A DNA stretch of 64,000 nucleotides. It comes from Diphasiastrum complanatum. Taxonomy: Eukaryota; Streptophyta; Lycopodiopsida; Lycopodiales; Lycopodiaceae. This document shows, piece after piece, positions 51,101-61,905 of this stretch (within the stretch, counting starts at the first letter, position 1; the number at the start of each line of letters is the position of its first letter). A program made the translations under genes and the position numbers. The notes beneath the pieces are model-generated. The model searched no databases and was not told the DNA's origin. It worked only from the letters and a program-made list of their open reading frames with translations. The DNA lies in the NCBI GenBank assembly GCA_029204225.1, contig CM055109.1, positions 19,789,783 through 19,853,782 of the forward strand, written 5' to 3'.

Positions 51101-53409
51101 ACTCGCAGGCTTCTCGCTTATTACGCACATATGGCATGTCTATCTCCAAGTTACCCGAGGGATCTCATCCATACATTCAAAGAGTTATTTATCGCGCCTA
51201 TGTACAGCGGACATGGTGTTGGAAATGGTGAACTCAACCAACTTTTTTCGACACATTCCTTGAACAACCGATAGGTCGAGACACACCATCGACACCTACA
51301 GTTGGACAATGACATACTCACATGACCGTCGACCAACAAACTATTGATTGGCCACAATTGATTGGCAGTCGAACTATCGACCAACAAACTGTCGGGTGAT
51401 TCGAATTATCGAATTCGAAACTTGGCAGTCGTGAGAAGCAAAATGTCACGATTAGCCGTAGGCAACGTTAGAAGAGTTAACGGGTAGTTAGTTGGTAGTT
51501 TAACGTAAACATTTTTGTAATGATTAGCTAAGTTATCTTTTAATTCCCTTGGCGGAATATATGTATGGGAACAGAGATCCAAATTAACCACAAATGAGAA
51601 AAACAACAAAAAGAGAAGTGTAAGAGGAGCTTTATGGTGTTGTTTGTGCCGCACTGCCGACTTACTCTAAGAAAAGGAAATACAAGAGATATTTTGTTCT
51701 GCCAACATTGTTTTGCATTGCATGCATTTGATTGACTGTTGTGTTGTCTGTGATTCGTAATAGCTAATCTAGAGCCTGCAATTTCTGCACAACCCATTAC
51801 ACACGCTTCCGCCCACATGGTATCAGAGCAGATTCATTAGATACAATATGGCTACTACAATTCAAGCAAAGATCACAATCAATCTTGATGGCACAAACTA
51901 CCGCATTTGGAAGTTCAAGATAAAGGCACTTCTAAAAGGCGAAGGGATCTGGTCAGTAACAGATCTCACAAAGCCAAAACTTCCAGAGGGAGATCCAAGG
52001 AGGGCAGAATGGGTAAGGAAAGATGAGCGCGCAATGGCGATCATCGTATCCTCCATAAACGAAGCATCATCATGTAGATTGACGACTGCAAAGCAGCCAT
52101 GAAGTGTGGAGAAAGCTAAAACAAAAGTATGAAGTGAGGACAACTGCATTAGTCATGCACCTCCACAATCAGCTGCAATGTCTGCAATGGCATGGAAACG
52201 AGCTGGATCAGGGAGAAGATCAAGACAATTTTCGCACAGCTCTCTGCATCTGGACAAGAGTACCAAGTCCCAGCACCCCGGCAGCTGATGTACTTCATGA
52301 AATCACTACCCTCATCTTATCAGTCGCTAAGAATGCTCATCTTAAGTTTACCTAAGATGACATCTGAAAGAGCGATCAATCTAGTAGCTGACGAAAGATT
52401 GATGAGAGATGAAGGAGAGACAAAAGGAGACCAAGAGAAGGCACAAAGGGAAAGAAGACCCAAAACAAGCCCAAGATTGATAAGACTCAAATGAAGTCTT
52501 CAACGAAGGGTAACAACAACAAAGATTCTTCTACCTGTGCTCATTGCAACAAGCCGGGACATACAACAGACAGATGCTGGTTCAATCCAAATATACCTTG
52601 CACTCACTGCAAGAAAAAGGGGCATTCAGCATATGATTGTTGGTTTAATCCCAAAGGAAAGCATAAAGATGAAAAGGAGAATGTCACTGAGCTTCTAAAA
52701 ATAGTGACAAGAACGACAATGCATTCACAGCTGTCGATGAAGAGTCCACAACTTACGCACAGCAAGATTACGACATAGGGATTGATTCAAGAGCCACAAC
52801 TCATATCACTTGCAACAAGAATGTTCTGATGAACTATAAGGCAATGGACAACGCAAGAACATTGATACTGGGAGATGGAAGTAGACACGATGTCGAAGGC
52901 ATCGGAACTCTTCAACTCCGTACACTGCCGGGACATGCAGAGCTACATGGAGCGCTCTATGTACCCACATTGAGGAGACCTACTCTCTGTATCGAGGATA
53001 GCAGATATTGGAATACGAGTCCTATTCAATGGAAACGCATGCAGAATGGTCAAGCACAGATCGAATAAGCTGCTGACTGTCGCATCAAGACAAGGTAACT
53101 TGTATCAAGCGAAAATCATCAATAGCTACGATAGTGTACTGAATGCATCCGATAGTGAGAATAATCTCTGGCATAAACGCATGTATCATCTGAATATGAG
53201 GAGTCTCTATGACATGAGCAAGAATGAGCTTGTGAATGGTCTTATAGTTACAAGTCCAAACTCAAACTCTTGCGAAGCCTATCAGGATTAGCATTTCATT
53301 TCTTTTCTGTTACGGAGACGTTTCACATGCTCCTACTATACCACACACTTGACATGTACTTTTTCGTCTTATATGCCTATTTGGAAAAGACATTAATAAA
53401 ATCTTTCTT

Positions 53410-53460
<51 letters not shown>

Positions 53461-55015
53461 CTTCCAGGAGCTTTATGTTGAGACGGGAGCTCCTTCTTGA
53501 CAGTCGGCCACTCGAGATTGTTCCATCCTACACTTACTTAGGCACACTTTTTACTGGTCCTATATTTAGTATGAGACAGGCAGCTTCTAGTAGGCTTGGG
53601 AAAGGCCATGCTTCCCTTTCCCAGATGGAGAGATTTTGCTTCCGTAAGTCTATTCGAGATGCCTCGAGTAAGTGTCGGCTTTTTGACACCATCGTTTCTC
53701 CTACAGCGCTATATGCATCAGCTGCATGGTGTACGGGCCTCACTTCATCTAACTGGGCGCGATTACAGATCACTATGCTGTCATGCGTGATTCGGGCTAA
53801 GCCTTTAGTAGCACACCAGATCATCCTTGCTGAATTTGCGGTTCTGCCTATGTACTTTGATGCCTTACTCCAGCTTATCACATATATTCAGCGCGTCAAT
53901 GCGTTCCAATCCTCTGAGCAGAGATATACTCAGGCTGCTCTTATTTCATCTCAGCGTCTTCACAGTCAGGGCTACCATGTGGCTTGGTTCTCTCAGGCCT
54001 CCAAACTTCTTAGCACACTCGGTATCTCTATCACTACTCTCCCTTCTGGTACCCATGACTACATCAGACGATTCATTATAGAGATTACCTCGAGCGAGCC
54101 TGACGTGGCCAGTTGGGGGTCCAACCCGACTTTTATCGACTTCACTTTTTGAAGGTCCCCACTTCTACCACTTTACCTACGATGTGGATTATCACACGGT
54201 CTCAGATTCATATTGGGTTAGCTCCGTGTCTCTTCACACCAGCTTGAGATTGAGATTGGTCGGTTTCAGGGTACTCCACAAGAGGACAGGATCTGCCAGC
54301 AGTGTTCCCTGGGTGCTGTAGAGACTAAGGAGCATTTTATTTTTATTTGCCCAGCTTATTATGAGATTCGTGGAAGATATTATTGCTTGTTCAGGGATAC
54401 ACCAGTTACACTGCGTTCACTTGTTACCTATGAGGATCCACGTTGTGTTGCACTTATGATCCAAGAGATGTTTCTATTACGATGGGATCTACAGCCTCGG
54501 CGTCAGATTGCTCCAGACACATAGCTTCAGATTACCTCCTTTTACTCCAGACGACGTTCACGACCAGTCCCAGATTCAGATGATGATGACAAGGATGAGG
54601 TCACGACTTCCCACAGAGATCAGAGATAACGCACCTCCCAGCATTACCCAGCAGCTAGACCTCTTCGTCCTACCACGAGGAGACGACCCTCTTACATTCG
54701 GCATCGGCAACATATCTCAGTCTCACTGGCCACTGCATCTTGTATTACATCTTTTTTCAGTAGTACCAGTAGCAGTAGTAGCAGCATCACCGCCAGGACA
54801 TGATCTGCGGCTTGCTTCCATTATACATAGCCATTTATGGCTTCATACATGTTGGTTTAGTTAACACTGGTAATTGTATTTAGAACTATTTTATATGCTT
54901 TTCTTTTAGTCTCGGAGACGTTTTTCATATGATCCCATGTGTTCCACATACTTGATATGTACTTATTTGTCTTATATGCCTTTTGGCATGGAAAAGACGT
55001 TAATAAAGCTTTCTT

Positions 55016-55075
<60 letters not shown>

Positions 55076-55282
55076 ACATCTTGACATGGACACACATGAT
55101 TTTCATGCACAGGCTTTTTCATGTATGTACTTATCTTAGTTTGTACTAGATGTTTTTCTTTACTACAACTTTGGAGACGCTTTAGATGCTCTCATGGTTA
55201 CCACATACTTGACATGTACTTCTTTTGTCTTATATGCCTTTTGGCATGGAAAAGACGTTAATAAAGCTTCTTCTTCTTCTTC

Positions 55283-55327
<45 letters not shown>

Positions 55328-56823
55328 ACCAGGCACACTTTCCATGCAGCCATATATAGCATTTATTTGCAGTTAGTAGTCCTTTTGGATTTTCGAGCTT
55401 TAAGCTCCTATAGTTTCACACTTGACATGTACCTTTTCTTAGTCCTATGTACCTTAGGGTATCTCAAAGGACATTAATAAAGTTCTTTCTTTCTTTCTTC
55501 TCTCTCTCTCTGCTGGTATCAATCATAATTGTCATAGGGAGCTTCACCGTGCAGTGGGCGATTGTCTCCAACAGGCGTATAGGAAACAAGCTGAAAAGAA
55601 CAGAGATCATTGACATACAATTGATTCACACTGAGATACACCACCTCTGTGAATTTGATATTGCAACTTTAGAGAATCTGAATATGTTATTGAGGTGCTT
55701 TCCCATCTTAAGAGACAAGTAACTCAAAATTCAAATGTTCATCCTTACTCGCTCATGATTTCCGGCTCTTTGTGCTTAATAGCCAGTGCCTAAAGCTCTA
55801 AAGTCCACACTGTGATGATGAAAAAGAAAATGTATGACCTGAACAACTTTTGCAATCAAAATGCAAATTCCTGGAAACTGCTCCAGCTCATGTAACAGCA
55901 ACCCAATTGCGACATGTGACCATGCACTGACATTAGATGAATCCCAGGGGTCATCATCCGATCTGAAGATCTACAAAGTGAAATATGAAAAGGATAGAAA
56001 TTGTCAGGCATGAAAGCAAGTTCGATGTGTCCAACATATTCCCCCTCATAATGAATGATCACTTTGACAGTGCACTAAATACTCCAGCTGTTAACAAACC
56101 TGGAAGTCTTCAAGGACAAGCACTGCATCCATAAGCCGTGAATCCTTAAACACAGTGCTGACGTTTATCCCAGTTTTGGTGTTACTGTCCCTCGATAACA
56201 ACTGTGCACAGTTCACTACCTGAAGAGCAATCAGGATAGAAGATACCAGTCAAGTGCGTAGACAAATGCTGTCTTTCAAATACTAACTTGTACAAGTCTA
56301 TCCTAGAGGAATCGGAAATTGGGAGTTGAAAAGCTGTGTTACCTTCAAAGGGTGCTGTCTTTACTTGTACAAGTCTATCCTAGAGGAATCGGAAATTGGG
56401 AGTTGAAAAGATGTGTTACCTTCAAAGGGCGACCAAGCTCAAGTCCAATCGCCTGAGAATTTCATCAAACACTAAATCAGTTTACCGAAGGAATTTAAGC
56501 TCAAATGTGCAAAAGATCTCAGAAAACTAAGGACAAGTAAATAGACACAAAAACTCTCAAATGGGTCAGTGAAGCAAGCATCGGTATCACAAATATGAAA
56601 ATGGGGGACTTACCTCGGCACACGCAGACTTGCCACTGCCAACTGGTCCCCAGAACAAGCATGCAGTGCCCAAGCGTTCCTGAGAAAATCCCCATTGTCC
56701 TAGTAAGACTGCCCTTGCTTTTTCAAAACTTACAATGGTATCCATATACTCACGCATGCGTGCAGTTAGGACCAAGTCATCCAGTGCAATCTTTGGGATG
56801 ACCCTGTGAGAGAACGATTTCAT
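48170..56823 (-). CDS. AAA+ ATPase, seven C-terminal exons (5' end not established)
   Basis: Exons in order, all phase 0 with GT/AG borders: 56614-56823 (70 codons), 56420-56452 (11), 56100-56219 (40), 55839-55970 (44), 48886-49005 (40), 48443-48541 (33), 48170-48292 (40 plus stop), 278 residues. Walker A is GPVGSGKS at about residues 59-66. The Walker B region reads VLVLEDFQ instead of the usual hydrophobic-DE, and the sensor-1 strand ICILIAKVVQ lacks the usual Asn. RLDPELVRRLKFVVEF matches the arginine-finger block. Then come FDELGRRFDFTSGIISSASVRAAAK and DLVEAAEAE, the lid. Family membership is clear, but I cannot name the subfamily or cellular role. ATP hydrolysis may be weak given the altered Walker B. 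The first listed exon starts after an AG acceptor, so more exons lie upstream. The intron between 49005 and 55839 is 6.8 kb and full of retroelements. Confidence 0.88.
49501..49700. repeat. Tandem duplication, period 109 bp, in ATPase intron
   Basis: CTGGTGGCATTCTGTCC starts at 49501 and 49610. GAGTCTGGAATTTTTATTTCAAAAT and GTCAGCCAC follow in both, the second unit lacking about 24 bp. Confidence 0.75.
49701..51216. other. ATPase intron sequence, no element identified
   Basis: AT-rich, with no recognised retroelement block. A C-rich run of CCCCCTCTCCCCCCCC type at about 51040-51058 is the only distinctive feature. Confidence 0.45.
51217..51817 (+). repeat. 5' LTR of copia element inside ATPase intron, about 601 bp
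   Basis: Candidate start TGTTGGAAATGG; end CTTCCGCCCACA, immediately before a perfect PBS at 51818-51829. No second LTR was found, so the left border rests on the TGTTGG word. Confidence 0.65.
51818..51829 (+). other. Primer-binding site (tRNA-iMet type)
   Basis: TGGTATCAGAGC follows the LTR end CCACA. Confidence 0.85.
51848..53290 (+). mobile_element. Ty1/copia gag, zinc knuckles, protease, pre-integrase (3'-truncated)
   Basis: Gag begins at 51848 with LDGTNYRIWKFKIKALL and runs through frameshifts near 52095 and 52200 to YQSLRMLILSLPKMTSERAI. Frame 52491-52778 carries two CX2CX4HX4C knuckles, CAHCNKPGHTTDRC and CTHCKKKGHSAYDC. Protease follows as GIDSRATTHIT, with Arg for the Gly of D-S-G, then LHGALYVPTL. 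Pre-integrase text LWHKRMYHLN ends at 53290, where LINE 3' sequence begins. Integrase and RT are absent, so the element was truncated at that junction. It sits antisense inside the large ATPase intron. Confidence 0.88.
53291..53457 (+). mobile_element. LINE 3' end, 5'-truncated, with (TC)n tail (copy 1)
   Basis: Contains GGAGACGTTTCACATGCTCC, ACTTGACATGTAC, TCTTATATGCC, GGAAAAGACATTAATAAA (AATAAA at 53395-53400), CTTTCTTTCT and a pure TC tract to 53457. It is the first of four similar 3' ends in a row. Confidence 0.75.
53459..55074 (+). mobile_element. LINE RT C-terminus, zinc-binding segment and 3' UTR with (TC)n tail (copy 2)
   Basis: Frame 53475-54152 (225 codons) reads VPSYTYLGTLFTGPIFS, then a Ser/Arg/Lys-rich helical part and LYASAAWCTGLTSSNW: the thumb and connection of a non-LTR RT. 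After a stop, text resumes at about 54235-54525 with RFQGTPQEDRICQQCSLGAV and EHFIFICPAYYEIRGRYY, a C-C-H-C zinc-binding motif typical of the LINE C-terminus. The 3' UTR has CGGAGACGTTTTTCATATG, CATACTTGATATGTAC, TATGCCTTTTGGCATGGAAA, AATAAA at 55002-55007, CTTTCTTTC and (CT)n to 55074. 5'-truncated, as is usual for LINEs. Confidence 0.85.
55075..55326 (+). mobile_element. LINE 3' end, 5'-truncated, with (TC)n tail (copy 3)
   Basis: Same 3' UTR words as copy 2 (TTTGGAGACG, ACTTGACATGTAC, CTTATATGCCTTTTGGCATG, GAAAAGACGTTAATAAAG), then (CTT)n and (CT)n to 55326. AATAAA at 55260-55265. Confidence 0.78.
55327..55512 (+). mobile_element. LINE 3' end, diverged, with short TC tail (copy 4)
   Basis: Has ACTTGACATGTACC, TTAGTCCTATGTACCTTAGG, AAAGGACATTAATAAAG (AATAAA 55476-55481) and TTCTTTC plus about 14 bp of CT. 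The more diverged UTR suggests an older insertion. Confidence 0.65.
56286..56428. repeat. 77-bp tandem duplication covering a splice donor
   Basis: ACTTGTACAAGTCTATCC starts at 56286 and 56363, and the copies stay nearly identical through AAAAG(C/A)TGTGTTACCTTCAAAGGG. The second copy contains the end and donor of the ATPase exon at 56420-56452 (minus strand). The first copy holds a decayed duplicate of that exon end and donor, further into the intron. Confidence 0.88.
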
Positions 56824-57857
56824 CTGTGACATACAAAAATTAGTATGTTATTCGAGACAAGAAACATAAAAAGGCACAAATGTGTACTATGAATAGAATA
56901 GAAACAAATGTCGGTATTCTCGTGCACAGACTGCATGCTCTATTAACGCACTTAAAAGCAGCTACCTGAGAGTTCAACTAGCCAAAGATATCCTTTTGAC
57001 AAAAATCAGCAAATCTAATTTCTCTCTTAATTCTAATAGAAGCCTGCTACATTCAAGAGTTAGACAAATGAAGCTTAGAAGTTCCCGAGTACCCCTATGA
57101 AGAAGAAAGGTCTCGAGACATTAAACTCTATAAGCTGGTCAGTTTCCTCCACCTCCGTGTTTAGGCACACTAGACAGGCTTCTTGGTCTCAAGCTGCACT
57201 GCCTCACACCCTCAACCAGTTCCCAGGCACAAGTTATGTGAATTGACTCTAAATATGAATATGGTTTGTGTTTTCTTGATCTAGATATCTATCTATACAT
57301 GCTTTAGGGATTGTTTACTTCCTGCTAGATAAAAAAAATATCTCTGAATATTGCACCTTTTAAGTGGTCTTTTTAGTTTCTTCAACAAATTTTGCTTGTA
57401 GAAAGCATATGCCTTGACTCATCTGTAAGCCATTGTACTTGCTAGGGGGACTGCCAATTGAGTTGTTAGGGACCCAACCCCTTGGGGTTCCCACACTCAA
57501 CTTGAAACTAGAGATTGGACTGGGTTGACTTGTCCAGTGACTCGTGGACCACATGCATGCCACTTGTCGTAATCTGGGATATGTGCTTGGCATGGAAACT
57601 TCTACCTTCGAGGTGTAAAAGGGGAGAAGATCTCACTTACCATTCATTCTATCTACCTAGGAGAAGGTGGATGGTAATGCACATGTGGGTCACGTTCCGG
57701 AACACTGGTTCCAAAACGCGAGCGTTCCACTATCCGGAACGCTAAAAAAATTTGCAATAAAATTGCAAATGTTTGCATTTAGCCGTTCATACCCTCAAAG
57801 CAGTTATATATGCAAGCGACTACTTTGAGAGCCCTTTAACTAACAACACATACTCAC
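56824..57857. other. ATPase intron or upstream sequence; GTTCC-rich repeat at 57690-57760
   Basis: No exon with family support. CACGTTCCGGAAC, GCGAGCGTTCC and TCCGGAACG words near 57690-57740 echo the repeat at 121-690. Confidence 0.4.
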
Positions 57858-57923
57858 ATTGATCTCGAGCACAGTCTTCCCTTTGACAGTCAAAGCTAAA
57901 CAGGCCGAAGGTGTTAGGTATCT
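57858..57923 (-). CDS. Possible upstream exon of the AAA+ ATPase gene
   Basis: The 22-codon segment ends in LALTVKGKTVLEIN at a strong donor (AAT|GTGAGT) and could begin after TTAG at 57924. Its phase (0) fits the exon at 56823. No family match supports it, and the acceptor is weak, so this is tentative. Confidence 0.3.
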
Positions 57924-58965
57924 CTAAGGTCTCGCAAAATGCAATGTCTGTGAACTGCAAACTTACCACACACTCCAACAATGATTGGCCTTATAGTTAC
58001 ATGCTTGCATAGCGGATTGTTTCATAGAAATAATGGACAGTGGACCGATAGGAGGTTTGCCAACCCTTAAGCTGCTCAATAGCACCAATTTGATAATTTC
58101 CAACATGTTGAGCAAGCCTTGAACAACCCATCACGGATCAACTAATTTCCAACATGTTGAGCAAGCCTTGAGCAACCCATCATGGATCAACTAATAGCCT
58201 TAAAGGCAAAGCATAACTTGCTATCAAAGGAAATGGATACCTATGCTTCCTGTACCGATTTCAAATGGTTCAATATGGTTCCTTCTAATGGTTTGCTGTG
58301 AGTTGCTATGGTTCAGTACAGTTTCTTATGATTTTAGATGGTTCAGTATGGGTCCCAATTAGTGCATGTCTAATCAATGCATCAGCAATAGATATGATGC
58401 ATGGGGTGTTCTAAATATCCACATCTCTGACATTTGCAAAAAGCCTCCACATAACACGGTCATGACAGTTTGATGACTTGCTAATGTGCACTCTCGTTAA
58501 CTTGCTCTGTGAGAATAGTTGGGCTTCTCGGGTCGGCCTTGAATGCCTTGCTATTTTTGGTATCTTTCCATCACCTGGCTGCAACAGAATCTCAAAAGGT
58601 AGAGGATATTGCAAGAATGGGACAGGCAAGATGAAGATACATGCAAAGCCGATCTTGGATCCGGGCTGGGATTTCTGAGCACCGTCCTGTCCCTGAGAAT
58701 CAGGGAATCAATGCATCATGAATCACTAAATCAGCAATATCTAGGTATTATCAGCGATAAGTAGGCTCCTACAGTACATAATTTTTTTTCCGAAGACATG
58801 TTTTTTGACACCCATATCAAAAAAAAATAAAAAACGTTCCAGCGTCATGTTTTGAGTCAAAATCCCAGAACACATTCCAAAACGGCCTATGCAACTTTGA
58901 TAGCCAGGATGAGAGCTAGCTAGAGGTAGGAAATGGCTGAGAGCTCTAGCAATGGTATGGGACGT
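57924..58965. other. No gene recognised; short duplications
   Basis: A 49-bp direct duplication (TAATTTCCAACATGTTGAGC at 58094 and 58143) and GATGGTTCAGTATGG-like repeats at 58265-58350. Another AACGTTCCAGCG word at 58833. Confidence 0.45.
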
Positions 58966-59113
58966 TGTTAGGGTTGGAGGTCAGATCCTACTGTTTCAGG
59001 TCACAGGCCAGGGCATGGAGGGTGGATCTAGATTCGATCCTCTGGTGGGGTGGAACGTGAGCGTTCGGTTTCTTGTGCTTGATCAACACCCGGCGATTTT
59101 AGGGTTTGTAACA
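58966..59113 (+). repeat. Possible short LTR of a Ty3/gypsy element
   Basis: TGTTAGGGTTGG...GGTTTGTAACA forms a TGTTA/TAACA terminus and lies 2 bp before a PBS. At 148 bp it is short for a gypsy LTR, so the left border may be wrong. Confidence 0.4.
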
Positions 59114-59115
59114 AC

Positions 59116-59127
59116 TGGTATCAGAGC
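59116..59127 (+). other. Primer-binding site (tRNA-iMet type)
   Basis: TGGTATCAGAGC two bases after a TAACA LTR-like end. Confidence 0.8.
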
Positions 59128-59589
59128 CACCGTGAACCGTGTGTCAGGTTTGACCGTTCCATCACACCAAGTTTTTGGCTTTTTACTTAAATTTTTTTGA
59201 ATTGTCGCAAGAAACCCCGGATTAGGTTTGAAGCCATTTTTGGCCTTTTTTGATGTTTTTGACTTTTCTTGAGGACAGCAGTCTGCATGGCAGCTAGCTC
59301 ACTGCCTGTGTGGCAGCCTAACTGTCCACTTGGCAGCCCGAATTGGCCATACTCTTCTCTTCCTATGTGGGGATTCAAGAAAGAGGGGAGGGGAGAATGG
59401 TTGGATTTCCATATCTCTTCTTTCTTTTGGTGGATTGCTTTCTCTTCCATCTCTTTTCATAAGCTTCCTTCTTCAAAACGCCATGTTCGAAATGGACCCA
59501 TTTCGAAATGTGAAATAGACGTTCAAAATGACGTCCCGAGAGGTGAGTGTGAGAGTGTTTTTGCATGATAGATGAGGAGAAGAGCCCGG

Positions 59590-59870
59590 GGGTGTGTATG
59601 TGTGTGTAGGAGGGTTTTTGTGTTTGAGAGAGAGGGAGTGTTTGAGCTTTGTAAATTGTGTTTGAAATTTTAAGTGTCCTGATTAAGGGTGGTGTGGGAC
59701 ATGTGTTTGAGTCTTGCGTGAGAGAGAGAGGGATCTTTTTTTTTTTGTGTGTGTGTGTGTGAAGGAGAGGGAAAGTTTTTGTGTGTGAGGGAGAGGGAGT
59801 GTTTGAGCTGTGTTTGACATTTGTAAATGTCTCGACTATTGAGGGTAGTATGGGACATGTGTGTTTGAGT

Positions 59871-59916
<46 letters not shown>
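59590..59916. repeat. 161-bp tandem duplication ending in a (GA)n tract
   Basis: GAGGGAGTGTTTGAGCT starts at 59632 and 59793. Both units continue to GGGACATGTGT and GAGTCTTG, and are preceded by GTGTGTGTG. A pure GA run fills about 59873-59916. Confidence 0.75.
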
Positions 59917-59919
<3 letters not shown>

Positions 59920-60776
59920 TTAGAACTTAGAACTTAAAGCTCAGAAGTTAGAAGTTAGGACTTAGGGTTTAGGATTAGTTTTTACTTTGAAGTTTGAAGT
60001 TATTAGTTGATAGCTTAGTTGTAGCGAATCACGATTCTGGAGGTATAGTGAATGGCGAATCGCAAGTCTCAAAATTACGATTCGCTGCCCAGAATAGCCA
60101 AAAAAAAAACTGAAATGAACCTAAAAATACTGGAATAAGATCTGAAACTACTGGAATTAGACCTTAAAACTATTGTAATCATAATCACCTATTTTTTCTC
60201 TCTCTACTTATACCTGAGCATGTTCAGGTCCCATTCCAGCTTGGAGCTCCTAAGGTCTACCCCCACTACGTAACTACTAACTACGTAACTAGTTTTCTGA
60301 GCCTTACTGATAGAGAGGGTAGCACTTTAGGCCTTCTCTATGAGTTCATGGATGGCTGGGAGAGCAGCTTTAGAGTTGCACAAGCATAGATGTTGGCAAG
60401 TATAATACTACGTTCAAGTTGAAAGTTGATTCTTCATTCAGTTCATTGTAATTTGTCAACTGATATGAATAATGAGATTAGTTAATAGTAATGAGTATTT
60501 GCAATTTTGAGTTTGATAATCGAAAATCGGAATTCGGGTTCTTGAGACTTGAATGTTCATTGATAATTGTTTACAGGTTGGACGAAGTAAGGGGTGAGGG
60601 GCCTGTTTCTAGATAGGTGGCAGTGGTTCCATCAACCTCTGCATGTTTGGTGAAACCTTTAGGAGACTTTGACAGGAATTTAGTGACGTTTTCCTAGAAC
60701 ATGTACTAGAGGGTCTCCCCCCCTCTCGGGGTGTCGACGATGAGATAAACTTCTTCCCGAAAGTTCACATATATCA
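59917..60776. other. Leader-like stretch of the gypsy element, no ORF recognised
   Basis: Contains GCGAATCRCGATTC words (about 60026-60090) like those near 50-60 and 990, plus a TTAG-rich stretch (59915-60010). Gag and protease are not identifiable. Confidence 0.35.
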
Positions 60777-61905
60777 ATGTACCCATACAAAATGAGCACT
60801 AAGGACAAGGATGAAGTGTTTAAGCTACTGCAAAACTATGTAAAAATGGGCCATGTTAGGCCTAGTAATTCCCCTTGGGGAGCACCTGTACTTTTAATTA
60901 ATAAAAAAGACAGAGGAACTCGTCTTTGTGTGGACTATAAGAAATTGAACAAACTAACTGTTAAAAATAGATGCCCCTTACCTCAAGGAAACTTTAGTGT
61001 CTACAACTTCGATTTTAAACATAGTCGATCCTAACAATCTATACTACTTCGGTCAAATTTGGCTACATGTCATGGCAGGAAATTCTAGACCTCGCATTGA
61101 GCTTGGAATGCAAGGTTCCAAGATTTCTCCTCGGGATAAGCTAAGAGACTATTTCAAAAGGAATGGGTTGTGTGTGCCAGAAATGACGAGTTGCAGCCCA
61201 AATCCTACATGAATGTCATGATCGCCCTTGCGCAAGGCACCCCGGCACACAAAGGACAATTGATCTAGTAAAGAGAAACTTTTACTGGCCAAAGATTAAG
61301 GATCAATCGGAGGCTTACATCCCCAGGTGCGGACAATGCCAGGTAAATAAATCTGAAAGACTTAAGGCGACTAGCTTGTTACTTCCTTTGGAAATTCCTG
61401 AAACAAAGTGGGAAAGTATTTCCATGGATTTTGTGGGCTACCTCGGACGGGGAATCAAAATGATATTGTTTAGCACAGTTCATTTTAACCAAAGCATCCA
61501 AAAGACTCTAAGGTACTAAGGACTAGAAAATGTCCTAAGCTTTTCCCTTTTTACAGTGGGCCCTTCTGTATCGTAAGGAAACTCAATTGGAATGCCTATC
61601 AACTAGATCTTCCTCAAGGAATCAAAGTACATCCAATTTTCCATGTCAGTTGTTTAAAGGAATGACTTTGTGGAAAGGATAATTTGATTCAACAGGATGA
61701 CCTAGTGCGGTTAGAGGATCTGTCAACCATTGTACCTTCTGAACCTCAAGCCATGTTGATGTACGTGAACATGGGCTCAAAAACCGTGGGATGACTGAGT
61801 ACTTAGTTCGTTGGAAAGGTAGTTTCGAGGAAGAGGACACTTGAGAAAAAGAGCAAGACCTCAGACTGAAATTCCCAAATTTCCTTCCTTCGAATGGGGT
61901 CACCA
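60777..61905 (+). mobile_element. Ty3/gypsy chromovirus remnant: RT start, integrase, chromodomain
   Basis: RT start (60777-60990) reads [18 protein letters not shown] and [20 protein letters not shown] and then stops, with the palm missing. Integrase resumes at about 61180: HECHD, then HPGTQRTIDLVKRNFYWPKI and CGQC give the HHCC zinc finger; ISMDFVGYLG is the start of the core. Most of the core is deleted. LDLPQGIKVHPIFHVSCLK follows, then the chromodomain at about 61790-61905 (TEYLVRWKGSFEEEDT, one Trp codon now a stop, EKEQDLRLKFPNFLPSN). Clearly dead, with multiple deletions and shifts. Confidence 0.88.

Noticed and set aside
53534-53881. Minus-strand ORF of 115 codons
   Set aside because: Antisense shadow of the LINE RT frame at 53475-54152.
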